Source: Candidatus Nomurabacteria bacterium (lineage in GTDB: Bacteria > Patescibacteriota > Minisyncoccia > Phycocordibacterales > UBA9973). Taken from it: a stretch of DNA of 23,012 bases. Each line of letters opens with the position of its first letter. The stretch's first letter is position 1. The DNA lies in the NCBI GenBank assembly GCA_023267415.1, contig JAHFNM010000008.1:1-23012 (forward strand), given 5' to 3'. Of the stretch, positions 1 to 7,536 are shown in pieces. A program made the translations under genes and the position numbers. A model generated the notes under the pieces. The model was given only the letters and a program-made list of their open reading frames with translations, was not told where the DNA came from and made no database searches.

Positions 1-13
1 ATCTTTCGTGCGC

Positions 14-19
14 TACAAT
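14..19 (+). promoter_or_regulatory. -10-like element before the first pilin gene
   Basis: TACAAT lies 12 nt upstream of the ATG at 32. Transcription would start about 6 nt before the start codon, giving a nearly leaderless mRNA. The -35 region lies off the window edge, so only the -10 can be judged. Confidence 0.4.
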
Positions 20-31
20 GAGACTACTGTC

Positions 32-505
32 ATGCACGATTTCTCAAAAAAAATTGCAGGGTTTACTCTTGTCGAAATGATCCTCAGTATCGCAATTATT
101 CTCGTTGTTGCGGGCATTGTTGCGCTCAATATTTCATCATTCACTCAAGGCCAGGCGCTCAGCAACAGCGTCGACGAAGTTACTGCGCTTATCAACGAGG
201 CTCGGTCCGACACGCTTGAGGCATACAACGGCACTGTTTACGGAGTGCATTTGCAAAGTGATAAAGTCATCTTGTTTACCGGCAGCGTTTATTCGAGCGT
301 TGCCACTTCCAACAAGCCATATGTGCTCGATTCGAATATCGTGCTTAATTCAATTTCTCTTAACGGATCTGGATCTGATGTTATCTTTGTACAAAACACT
401 GGCGACACAACCGACTACGGCACATTTATCGTAAAGAAAAGTTCGACAACCGCGGGACAGAAGACGGTGACAGTGAGCAAGACCGGAATAGTTAGCAGCA
501 ATTAG
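32..505 (+). CDS. Type IV pilin-like protein (GspH/FimT-like minor pseudopilin)
   Basis: The N-terminus has a short basic leader, then G|FTLVEM, the classic prepilin peptidase site with Glu at +5, followed by one hydrophobic helix of about 20 residues (ILSIAIILVVAGIVAL). The rest is a Ser/Thr-rich, beta-prone globular domain, as in GspH/FimT minor pseudopilins. I chose the ATG at 32 (157 aa) over the in-frame GTG at 8, because a -10-like TACAAT sits at 14-19 and the resulting leader (MHDFSKKIAG) has normal prepilin length. It is the first of four pilin-like genes with tiny gaps (next start at 515), presumably one operon for a minor-pilin complex that primes or tips a type IV pilus in the single cell membrane. 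The exact subtype is inferred from order and motif only. Confidence 0.8.
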   Translation: MHDFSKKIAGFTLVEMILSIAIILVVAGIVALNISSFTQGQALSNSVDEVTALINEARSDTLEAYNGTVYGVHLQSDKVILFTGSVYSSVATSNKPYVLDSNIVLNSISLNGSGSDVIFVQNTGDTTDYGTFIVKKSSTTAGQKTVTVSKTGIVSSN

Positions 506-514
506 GCTGAAAAA

Positions 515-1027
515 ATGAAAACTACCCCAAAGAAATTTAATCAAAGACAATCCCGGGAGAGCGGATTTAACTTAGTGGAAATCATTGTGGCTGCCAGCAT
601 CTTGATGGTCTCGCTGCTCTCTGTTGTGGTTATCGCCGGCCAGTCGATCACTATCTCGCATCGTTCGCTCAATACGTATATTGCTTCAACATTGCTTGAA
701 GAAGGAGCCGAAGCTGTGAGAACTGTCCGCGATAATGCCTGGACCAACATTTCCTCTCTCACTGCCGGCACGACATATTATCCGAAATTTACTACTGGAA
801 CGAATGTGTGGTCACTCACGACCACTTCATCTGACGGAACAGTCGGTGTGTTTACCCGCACTGTAGTATTTTCTGCCGTCACTCGCGATGGTTCGAGTAA
901 TATCGCAAGCTCAGGCACTCCGGATTCTGGCACAAAACTGGTCACCGTCACCGTTTCATGGACAGAAGCCAACGGCGGATCCATTTCCAAAACGCTTTCA
1001 TTTTACATAACGGACATGTTTAGCTAA
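515..1027 (+). CDS. Type IV prepilin-like protein, PilV-like
   Basis: This 170-residue protein has a basic leader ending in ESG|FNLVEIIVAA. That is a prepilin peptidase site with Glu at +5, then a hydrophobic N-terminal helix (SILMVSLLSVVVIAG). A conserved-looking segment, LLEEGAEAVRTVRDNAW, follows at about residues 61-77; such a helix is typical of CPR PilV-like minor pilins. The C-terminal part is beta-rich (VTVTVSWTEANGGS). It starts 9 bp after the previous pilin gene and ends 4 bp before the next, so co-transcription is likely. No clear Shine-Dalgarno is seen. The role would be a minor subunit of a type IV pilus or pseudopilus. The PilV label rests on position in the GspH-PilV-PilW-PilX order and general form, not on a database match. 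Confidence 0.78.
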   Translation: MKTTPKKFNQRQSRESGFNLVEIIVAASILMVSLLSVVVIAGQSITISHRSLNTYIASTLLEEGAEAVRTVRDNAWTNISSLTAGTTYYPKFTTGTNVWSLTTTSSDGTVGVFTRTVVFSAVTRDGSSNIASSGTPDSGTKLVTVTVSWTEANGGSISKTLSFYITDMFS

Positions 1028-1031
1028 TACC

Positions 1032-1577
1032 ATGCGTACTACCAAAGACAACACATTGCGCAGTCAAAGAACACTCCAGTCTGGAGTCGGCCTAATCGAA
1101 ACGATTATTTATCTGGCGCTGTTCATCACTATTTCAGTCGTTCTCATCGGCAGTCTTTTTGGCATGATGCGAAGCTATACGCAGACCCGCATCGACAATG
1201 ATCTGACTGATTCGGCCCATGTGGCTGTTGAGCGAATGACGCGAGAGATAAGGGGAGCGCTGAGTATTGATACAACAACCAGCGACTTTGATTCCAATCC
1301 GGGAGTGCTTAAGCTCAATGCACTCGATAGTGGTGGCTCTGCCAAGACCGTGCAGTTTTCTGTGGCGTCGAGCGTTTTACAGATGACCGATAGTACGGAT
1401 GGTACGGCACGTGATCTGACCGGTAGTAAGGTAACAGTCACCTCGCTTATATTCAGGAAGATCGTGACAGCAAAGGGTTCGGCTGTTCGAGTCGAGATGA
1501 CTTTGCAATCGACTCGAGCAGGAAGCAGTAAGACGATCAATCTGTACGATACTGCCGCTTTGCGAGGAAGCTATTAG
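1032..1577 (+). CDS. Type IV prepilin-like protein, PilW-like
   Basis: This 181-residue protein has a basic leader ending in QSG|VGLIETIIYLALF. This is a prepilin cleavage site with Glu at +5, followed by a long hydrophobic helix that runs into MMRSYTQTRIDNDLTDSAH. The helix-then-beta layout, with the segment VERMTREIRGALSID near residue 70, matches PilW/GspJ-like minor pilins, in which an 'R.ir.A' helix precedes the beta domain. It lies 4 bp after the second pilin gene and 17 bp before the fourth, with no terminator between them. It is probably a minor pilin of the same complex. Assignment to PilW is inference from length, motif and gene order. Confidence 0.75.
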   Translation: MRTTKDNTLRSQRTLQSGVGLIETIIYLALFITISVVLIGSLFGMMRSYTQTRIDNDLTDSAHVAVERMTREIRGALSIDTTTSDFDSNPGVLKLNALDSGGSAKTVQFSVASSVLQMTDSTDGTARDLTGSKVTVTSLIFRKIVTAKGSAVRVEMTLQSTRAGSSKTINLYDTAALRGSY

Positions 1578-1594
1578 GCTAAAAAGTAGACAAA

Positions 1595-3367
1595 ATGCAA
1601 AATCAAATTACTACCTTTAATTCAAAAGAGCGCGGTGCGGCGATGATGATCTCGCTTATTTTCTTCATCGCAACATCAGTGCTTGTCGTACTTGGACTCA
1701 CCGGTCCGACAGCGCGCGAGTATCGCACGGCGAGCGACGCGATCAATTCCCGCCAAAGCTATTTCTTGGCTGAGTCTGGTGTGGAAGATGCGTATTACCG
1801 CTTAAAGAACAGTATGACATTGCCTTCAAGCGTCACGCTTCTTCTTGGTAGCTCTTCGACCGTTACCACAGTGACCGATCTTGGCGGAGGAGAAAAGGAA
1901 CTCGCCAGTACGGGAAATGTGAGTAATAGAGATCGTGCCGTCGACATGAAAATTACGACTGCGACCGGTGTTTCATTCGTGTACGGCATGCAGGCAGGCG
2001 AAGGTGGTATTACGCTCTCAGGAAGTTCTGGTATCAACGGCAATGTCTATACGAATGGCAATATCACTGGCTCCGGTTCTCCGTTTATCACCGGCACGGC
2101 CATTGCTGCCAATAGTGCAGCTTTGACCGCCGACCAGACGAACGGTTCAGGCACTCCCGGCAATAATATCTCCTTTGGTAATGCAAGTGCGACGCAGGAT
2201 ATGGCACAGAGCTTTCAAGTGAGTGCCGACGGAGCCATAAACAAAATATCTTTTTATATCAAAAAGACCGGCTCGCCATCGAATGCCACGGTCAAGATCG
2301 TCAACGATTCCTCTGGTTCTCCTGGCACCACGGTCTACACTTCAGGTACGCTCTCTGCCTCGCTTGTTTCCACTTCGTACGGATGGATTGATACAGTTAT
2401 GGCCAATTCGCTTCTTGTTGCCGGCACGACATACTGGATCGTGATTGACGCCTCGGTCTCGAGCAGTAATTACTATGTTATCGGTGGTGATTCTGGCTAC
2501 TCCGGCGGAACGGGCAAGATCGGACAACTCAGTGGAACATGGAATGCGACCACGCCATCCGGACTTGATGTATTTTTCAAACTTTATCTCGGAGGCTATA
2601 CGTCCACAATTACCGGTTCGTATTCAGCAGGTTTTGATATCGGAGGGAATGCCGCTGCTCATACCGTGAATAATTCTTCCATTACCGGCACGCTTCACTG
2701 CCAAACCGGAACCGGCAACAATAAAGCGTGCGTCACGACATTTGCCGATCCCGATCCAATCGCTTACCCGATCTCCGATGCAAATATTTCGCAATGGGAA
2801 TCCGATGCCGTCGCGGGAGGTACTCTCACGGGAGATTATTCTGTTGGTGGATCGTCGACCGTGTCTCTCGGGCCGAAAAAGATCGTCGGCAATCTTATTG
2901 TTGGCGGTTCTGGAGTCTTGAAGTTAACAGGTACGGTCTATGTTACCGGCTATGTGGATATTTCCGGTTCGGCCAAGATCATCCTTGATTCCGCTACTTA
3001 CGGACATACCAGCGGTATCCTTGTGTCCGACGGATACCTCAATCTCGGAGGATCGGGAACGCTTAATGGCACCGGACTCTCCGGTAGCTATATTCTCTTT
3101 GTCACCAACAGCACTTGCCCCGACGCGATAAACTGCAGCGGTCACGGCGCAGTGGATATCAGTGGTTCGGCTGGTTCCGTCGTACTCAATGCACAGCAGG
3201 GAACGATCAACTTTTCCGGCTCGGCAAGCGCCAAAGAGGCCACGGCCTACCAACTTTCGCTCTCCGGATCGACCACGGTTACCTACGAAAGCGGATTGGC
3301 TAGTCTGAGCTTTACCAGCGGCCCATCCGGATCGTATAGCATCAATTCCTGGAAAGAGACGCAATAA
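1595..3367 (+). CDS. Large PilX-like pilin-fold surface protein with inserted beta-sandwich domain
   Basis: The protein is 590 residues. The N-terminus reads KERG|AAMMISLIFFIATS, a prepilin-like leader lacking Glu at +5, as in PilX proteins. It is followed by a hydrophobic helix and the segment SRQSYFLAESGVEDAYYRLKN (about residues 51-71), the usual PilX_N signature. Residues about 130-175 and 420-570 are Gly/Ser/Thr repeats such as GSSGINGNVYTNGNITGSG, suggesting a beta-helix. Residues about 177-335 (QSFQVSADGAINKISFYIKK ... VVAGTTYW-like) resemble the beta-sandwich 'choice-of-anchor' modules of surface proteins. Typical PilX proteins are under 200 residues, so this is an enlarged, possibly adhesive tip subunit. 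It ends the pilin cluster; no hairpin follows, and tpiA has its own promoter 16 bp later. Domain names are inference. Confidence 0.72.
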   Translation: MQNQITTFNSKERGAAMMISLIFFIATSVLVVLGLTGPTAREYRTASDAINSRQSYFLAESGVEDAYYRLKNSMTLPSSVTLLLGSSSTVTTVTDLGGGEKELASTGNVSNRDRAVDMKITTATGVSFVYGMQAGEGGITLSGSSGINGNVYTNGNITGSGSPFITGTAIAANSAALTADQTNGSGTPGNNISFGNASATQDMAQSFQVSADGAINKISFYIKKTGSPSNATVKIVNDSSGSPGTTVYTSGTLSASLVSTSYGWIDTVMANSLLVAGTTYWIVIDASVSSSNYYVIGGDSGYSGGTGKIGQLSGTWNATTPSGLDVFFKLYLGGYTSTITGSYSAGFDIGGNAAAHTVNNSSITGTLHCQTGTGNNKACVTTFADPDPIAYPISDANISQWESDAVAGGTLTGDYSVGGSSTVSLGPKKIVGNLIVGGSGVLKLTGTVYVTGYVDISGSAKIILDSATYGHTSGILVSDGYLNLGGSGTLNGTGLSGSYILFVTNSTCPDAINCSGHGAVDISGSAGSVVLNAQQGTINFSGSASAKEATAYQLSLSGSTTVTYESGLASLSFTSGPSGSYSINSWKETQ

Positions 3368-3382
3368 CGAGTTTTTGGACCG

Positions 3383-3391
3383 TGGTATACT
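3383..3391 (+). promoter_or_regulatory. Extended -10 promoter of tpiA (leaderless)
   Basis: TGG followed by TATACT (3386-3391) forms an extended -10. Six bases separate it from the tpiA ATG at 3398, so the predicted transcript begins at or beside the A of ATG. No good -35 is visible, which fits an extended -10 promoter. Confidence 0.6.
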
Positions 3392-3397
3392 AGCTTC

Positions 3398-4168
3398 ATG
3401 CGAAAGAAAAAACTCATCGTGGGCAATTGGAAAATGAATCCGCGGACGCTTCCGCTCGCGCGCACCAATTTTCTCTCTATTAAAAAAGCAGCAAGTGCCT
3501 ATAAGAATGTGGAAGCCGTGATCGCAGCTCCGTTTGTCTATATTCCCGAATTGGCAAAATTAGCATCGGCCGGTCTTTCTATTGGCGCGCAAAATGTTTC
3601 GGCTGAAAAAGAAGGTGCATTTACCGGAGAGATCTCGGCAAGCATGCTCGCCTCGCTCAAAGTGAAGTACTGTATCGTCGGACATTCGGAGCGCCGTGAA
3701 CTTGGCGAGACGAACGAATTCATCAACAAAAAGATCAAGCAGCTTCTCTCTGCTGGCATCGCGCCTATTCTGTGCGTAGGGGAGCGCGACCGAGATCATG
3801 GCATGCTCTATCTCGGCACAGTGAAGACTCAGCTCGAAGAATGTCTCGCTGGGATTTCAAAGAACATGATGGGCCGTATTGTTATTGCATATGAACCAGT
3901 GTGGGCGATCTCATCGACGGCCAATCGCCGCGATGCCACCCCCGAAGACTGCCAAGAAATGCACATTTATATCCGCAAAGTGCTCGCCGACATGTCTGGC
4001 GGAACGGTCGCTGACTCTGTCGCCATCCTCTACGGAGGATCGGTGGATGAAAAGAGCGCGGCAGGATTCATTGCTACTGGTGGAGCGGACGGACTCTTGC
4101 CCGGACGCGCTAGTCTTAATCCGAAAACATTTTTGGCTATTATCAAAAAAACCAATGAACTGAAATGA
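3398..4168 (+). CDS. tpiA: Triosephosphate isomerase
   Basis: Cytosolic glycolytic enzyme interconverting dihydroxyacetone phosphate and glyceraldehyde 3-phosphate. The 256 residues (family about 250) contain GNWKMN with catalytic Lys12, VGHSERRE with electrophilic His96, and AYEPVWAI with the catalytic base Glu166. The C-terminal ILYGGSV phosphate-binding strand is also present. The flexible lid after EPVWAI is unusual: the common GTGKTA is replaced by SSTANRRDA (residues 172-180). The later GG pair of 'VGGASL' is PGRASL. The ATG at 3398 directly follows an extended -10, so translation is probably leaderless. Its TGA overlaps the ATG of pgk (ATGA at 4165-4168), indicating translational coupling. 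Identification is firm; whether the altered lid changes kinetics is unknown. Confidence 0.95.
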   Translation: MRKKKLIVGNWKMNPRTLPLARTNFLSIKKAASAYKNVEAVIAAPFVYIPELAKLASAGLSIGAQNVSAEKEGAFTGEISASMLASLKVKYCIVGHSERRELGETNEFINKKIKQLLSAGIAPILCVGERDRDHGMLYLGTVKTQLEECLAGISKNMMGRIVIAYEPVWAISSTANRRDATPEDCQEMHIYIRKVLADMSGGTVADSVAILYGGSVDEKSAAGFIATGGADGLLPGRASLNPKTFLAIIKKTNELK

Positions 4169-5280
4169 GATCCGTCAAAACCCTCAAAAACATCAAAGGT
4201 AAAAAGGTATTGATCCGCACAGACTTCAATGTTCCACTCAATGGAAACAAAGTTCTGGATACGACGCGCATAACTTCTGCGCTCAAAACCATCGACTTCC
4301 TTCGCAAGAAGGGAGCCAAAGTCATTTTGATTAGCCATATTGGCCGCGAACCTAAGGCTACGCTTAAGTCAGTCTTTCTCTTGCTCAAAAAATACTTCCC
4401 ACTTTGTTATGTTAGCGATATCATCGGAGCCGATGCTCAAAAGGCAGTGAGAGAGATGAAGAATGGCGACGTGCTCATGCTTGAGAATTTGCGACAAGAT
4501 GGAGGAGAGAAATCCGGCGACAAGATATTTTCCCTCGCTCTCGCAAAGCTCGGCGACATCTATGTGAATGAGGCCTTTCCTGTCTCTCACCGCGAAGATG
4601 CCTCGATCGTCCTTTTGCCAAAACTCCTCCCATCGTATGCCGGATTCCAATTTGAGAGAGAAGTGAAGGAACTTTCCAAGATCTTGAAGCCGAAGCATCC
4701 GTTTCTCTTCATTCAAGGCGGAGCCAAGGCCGAGACCAAGATCCCGCTCCTCAAAAAATACCTCAAAGAAGCCGATCATGTATTTCTCGGCGGACAGCTT
4801 GTCGATGATTTCTTCCGCGCCGAAGGGTTGAATGTAGGAAAGTCGGCCGTAGACAACAATCTTCCATCACTCACGGCATTTTTGAAAAACAAAAAGCTTA
4901 TTTTGCCGGAAATGGTCGTCGTACTTCGCGATGGAAAGAAACAAACTGTTTCAATAAAAGACATTCACGACAGCGAATCGATCTTCGATATCGGACTTTC
5001 GAGCATCGATGCACTTGCGGCTCTCATCAAGAAAGCCAAACTCATTGTTTGGAACGGTCCAATGGGCTGGTATGAAGGCGGATATGTCAAAGGTACAGAA
5101 GAAGTCATCAAACTTCTCGCTGGTGCCAAAGGTGAGACTATCATTGGTGGGGGAGATACTGCCGTGCTCATCGAGAAAAAAAAGATGGCGGACAAATTCA
5201 CATTTGTCTCTACAGCCGGAGGGGCAGCACTCGAATTTATGTCCAAAGGAACTTTGCCTGGAATCAAAGCTCTCAAGTAG
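4165..5280 (+). CDS. pgk: Phosphoglycerate kinase
   Basis: Transfers phosphate from 1,3-bisphosphoglycerate to ADP in glycolysis. The 371 residues are slightly shorter than the usual 390-415. Visible family motifs are RTDFNVP (18-24), SHIGR (57-61), LENLR (106-110), a 'NDAFGTAHR' equivalent that reads NEAFPVSHR (135-143), FIQGGAKAETK, VWNGPMGWYE, GGGDTA and VSTAGGAALEFM near the C-terminus. Shortening is mainly in the loop after SHIGR, where the common Pro/Gly-rich stretch is missing. The start overlaps the tpiA stop, so the two genes form a coupled bicistron ending at the terminator at 5297-5324. Function is secure; the NEAFPVSHR variant is the main departure from the textbook sequence. Confidence 0.95.
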   Translation: MRSVKTLKNIKGKKVLIRTDFNVPLNGNKVLDTTRITSALKTIDFLRKKGAKVILISHIGREPKATLKSVFLLLKKYFPLCYVSDIIGADAQKAVREMKNGDVLMLENLRQDGGEKSGDKIFSLALAKLGDIYVNEAFPVSHREDASIVLLPKLLPSYAGFQFEREVKELSKILKPKHPFLFIQGGAKAETKIPLLKKYLKEADHVFLGGQLVDDFFRAEGLNVGKSAVDNNLPSLTAFLKNKKLILPEMVVVLRDGKKQTVSIKDIHDSESIFDIGLSSIDALAALIKKAKLIVWNGPMGWYEGGYVKGTEEVIKLLAGAKGETIIGGGDTAVLIEKKKMADKFTFVSTAGGAALEFMSKGTLPGIKALK

Positions 5281-5296
5281 CCGCATTCGCAATTTA

Positions 5297-5330
5297 AAAA
5301 GCCCCCGTTACTACGGGGGCTTTTGATTAT
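5297..5330. terminator. Rho-independent terminator after pgk, possibly bidirectional
   Basis: AAAAGCCCCCGT (5297-5308), loop TACT and ACGGGGGCTTTT (5313-5324) form a perfect 12-bp stem. The A and T flanks would allow termination in both directions. It lies between pgk (forward) and the end of the reverse gene at 5331. Confidence 0.85.
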
Positions 5331-6173
5331 TTAGATATGCATGAATACATATCCTTTTACTGATTTTGTTTCTTCACAGTATCCGGCACCGATCAATGCT
5401 TTCACGTAGCGTATAGAGAATGTTGTGAACAAACCCCACTCGCCCCGGATCATTTTTTGATTGTTGGCATTGAAGCCGACATCCGAATAAAGTGATAGTC
5501 CGTGTGTCTTCGGAATTTCAATCACATTGAGCATTCCAGCGTTTTGATCGCCGTTATACATGATCGTTGTTGAGAGGTATCGGAAGCTCATTTGTACTGC
5601 GCCGCCGAATATCTTTGTCTTGTTCATGTAATAGCCTGCGATCTGGACATGAGAGAAGCCCATGCCAAGCTCGATCGATGTATTTCCGCCCCGGTAGAAT
5701 CCTCCTCCAACGATGGAAAAGCTCTTACTGGGACTGAATGTGATCTTTCCGCCAAGGGCCGATCCAGGGATCTGCGCCAAGGTCCATGGCTCGAATTGGC
5801 CGCCGCTCGTTGTGGGCAGTGGGCGCAATTCTGTCATGGGCGATGCAATCTTTCCCATGGTCACAGTAATCCCTTTGCAGGGGAAGACCTTAATCCCAAA
5901 CAGTGCAAACGGCGTCGTTGTATCGGTTTGGGCAGTTTCGCCTGCGCCGAGTCCAAAAACTGACAGCCATTTTGCGGGGGAATAGGTAATCGTTCCGCCT
6001 ACACGTAAAGCATAGAATGCAGTCGTTTTTGCGTCCCTCGTCAACACTTTTGGTCCGGCAAGTATGCCGGCATAGGCTGTGATTACTGTATGGTGAGCTG
6101 AATCGCTCAGTGTAATCTGTCCGAAGGACAGCATTGGAATGATGGACAGTGCCACCATGATATATTTTTTCAT
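5331..6173 (-). CDS. Secreted, beta-strand-rich protein of unknown function (outer-membrane-barrel-like)
   Basis: Not recognised as a named family. The 280 residues begin with a clear signal peptide (MKKYIMVALSIIPMLSFG, then Q), a form common in Bacteroidota. After that there is no hydrophobic helix. Instead many short alternating polar/nonpolar stretches with Gly and aromatic residues follow (for example GGTITYSPAKWLSVFGLGAG, KSFSIVGGGFYRGG, LFTTFSIRYVKALIGAGY), the pattern of a beta-barrel. The last residues are YVFMHI. It starts 16 bp after the end of the upstream reverse gene, so the two form an operon driven from about 7490. CPR bacteria are thought to lack an outer membrane, which makes a barrel-like protein odd; horizontal transfer or a different surface role are possibilities. 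Only the signal peptide and beta-rich pattern are seen; the rest is inference. Confidence 0.6.
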   Translation of the reverse strand: MKKYIMVALSIIPMLSFGQITLSDSAHHTVITAYAGILAGPKVLTRDAKTTAFYALRVGGTITYSPAKWLSVFGLGAGETAQTDTTTPFALFGIKVFPCKGITVTMGKIASPMTELRPLPTTSGGQFEPWTLAQIPGSALGGKITFSPSKSFSIVGGGFYRGGNTSIELGMGFSHVQIAGYYMNKTKIFGGAVQMSFRYLSTTIMYNGDQNAGMLNVIEIPKTHGLSLYSDVGFNANNQKMIRGEWGLFTTFSIRYVKALIGAGYCEETKSVKGYVFMHI

Positions 6174-6189
6174 TTTTAATTGGTTAAAG

Positions 6190-7428
6190 TTACGAAATCA
6201 ATTTCAATCGAAGTTGATTTGTAGCTTTTGGCACGCCGCAAGTCTGTGAAGCGAATCCTGAAAGGACTTGCCCTATTTGCTTGCGCAAAAAATGAATGAT
6301 ATCCAATGATGATTTCGGTTCAGGTTCAATGCGCGGAGGCAGAATTGCCTCGTAATCATACGCATGCACCGTTCGATGCACAGCACTTCCCACGTCGTTG
6401 TCCATTCTTGCAGGCACAGATGAATTCATTACCGTTGTTTCTGTAAGCTGCATTGCATAAGCAGGGACAATAATTTTTGGAGCAGTGCTTGTAAGCACTG
6501 TGATCGCAAGCGCCATGATGAATGAATGCTTGCGAACCTTCCCGATGCTTTCCAAATAGTCTCTGAATTCCTTCAGTGACATTTTGCTACCTGTTTCAAG
6601 TAGTTTTTGGTCTGCCGTCGAAAGCATGGAAAGCATTGAGTTCCTTCTTGAAAGGACCTCAGTTCTTCGCATTACCTGCTTCCAACGGTTTCGGATGTCT
6701 ATCCAAAGGATAATTGGCCACAAGAGAAGCGAAAGTATGAATGATAGTGGGGCAAACCCGCAATCAATCGAAGGCTTTTCTTCCTTGCTTCCCCAATACT
6801 CATCATTGATGTCTTTTTTCAGCCTGCGTTTCCATAAGAGAATCATGATGAGGGCGATTGGGAGACCGCGTAGATGCACTCGAAGCATCCAGGCAAGAAG
6901 GGGAGAAAATATATCCCTCCACCATTGCACTGGGTTTTTCTTTGCTTCCGCATCATGTATTGCATCAAGTGGAAACCAGTAATGACGCGCATTTTCGAGT
7001 TCTTCCTCAGTCCAAAACCTTTTTTGTTTACAATCACGAAGGTTGCAAAGTTTGTTGGTTGCTCCCATCGGAGAAGCGCAGCACATGTAGATTATTCTTC
7101 CATTTGTTGAGTTCTCAAGAGAATCCTTATAAATGGTTTCAAACATGCGGAGCTGCTTCAAATCATGGAAATAATCCATAGGGTCATAGTAACCAGTTTT
7201 CTCCACCTGGCGAGTACGCAGTGCTACTAACGTATCACAATACGCAACTGCGTTTGTTGGATTAATTTCCAGTGTTGAAGCCTCGCTATCAGTAAAAGTA
7301 TGATAGGCGTCTTTTGGTAGATTGTTGGAAAAGTCTATTTTATTGCACGTCGAAAAAATACCTGTTGACCATATGAAGGCAACAGGAATAATGAGATGCC
7401 GAAGCACCCAAACTGCTGTTGATTTCAT
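6190..7428 (-). CDS. Multi-pass membrane protein of unknown function
   Basis: Not recognised. I start it at the ATG at 7428 (412 aa, MKSTAVWVLRHLIIPVAF) rather than the first possible start at 7476, because a promoter at 7467-7495 would place its transcription start near 7460, downstream of 7476. Residues about 5-25 are a signal or membrane anchor with a Cys soon after (FSTCNK, not a good lipobox). A soluble part with several Cys follows (YMCCASPMG, LCNLRDCKQKR). Then come two hydrophobic segments (about residues 170-195, LPIALIMILLW, and 220-245, FILSLLLWPIILWI), a charged region with LEFRDYLES-like helix, another hydrophobic segment (FIMALAITVL) and a polar tail with Cys (QTCGVPK). It is the first gene of a reverse pair with the secreted protein downstream. 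The DNA looks AT-richer than the flanking housekeeping genes. Function unknown. Confidence 0.6.
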   Translation of the reverse strand: MKSTAVWVLRHLIIPVAFIWSTGIFSTCNKIDFSNNLPKDAYHTFTDSEASTLEINPTNAVAYCDTLVALRTRQVEKTGYYDPMDYFHDLKQLRMFETIYKDSLENSTNGRIIYMCCASPMGATNKLCNLRDCKQKRFWTEEELENARHYWFPLDAIHDAEAKKNPVQWWRDIFSPLLAWMLRVHLRGLPIALIMILLWKRRLKKDINDEYWGSKEEKPSIDCGFAPLSFILSLLLWPIILWIDIRNRWKQVMRRTEVLSRRNSMLSMLSTADQKLLETGSKMSLKEFRDYLESIGKVRKHSFIMALAITVLTSTAPKIIVPAYAMQLTETTVMNSSVPARMDNDVGSAVHRTVHAYDYEAILPPRIEPEPKSSLDIIHFLRKQIGQVLSGFASQTCGVPKATNQLRLKLIS

Positions 7429-7466
7429 ATAGATTGTTGTTAACGAAGAGGAATTTCTTCGGGCAA

Positions 7467-7495
7467 ACTCTAACACTATTTATATAGTATGTCAA
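7467..7495 (-). promoter_or_regulatory. Promoter of the reverse secreted/membrane gene pair
   Basis: On the reverse strand TTGACA (complement of 7490-7495), a 17-nt spacer and TAGAGT (complement of 7467-7472) form a near-consensus promoter. The spacer holds a small dyad, ACTAT/ATAGT (7475-7479 and 7484-7488). The -35 overlaps the foot of the hairpin at 7494-7536. Confidence 0.6.
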
Positions 7496-7536
7496 AAAAT
7501 CAAAAACACCCTAGGCTAGGGTGTTTTTGATTTTTT
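7494..7536. terminator. Long perfect hairpin, terminator of the HIT-family gene
   Basis: Two 21-nt arms (7494-7514 and 7516-7536) are perfectly complementary around a single G. The GC core is CACCCTAG/CTAGGGTG and A/T-rich flanks give a U-tract on either strand. It overlaps the stop codon (7511-7513) of the reverse HIT-like gene. Confidence 0.85.

Noticed and set aside
8..31. GTG start eight codons upstream of the first pilin ATG
   Set aside because: It lies upstream of and across the -10-like TACAAT and would give an odd leader; the ATG at 32 fits better.
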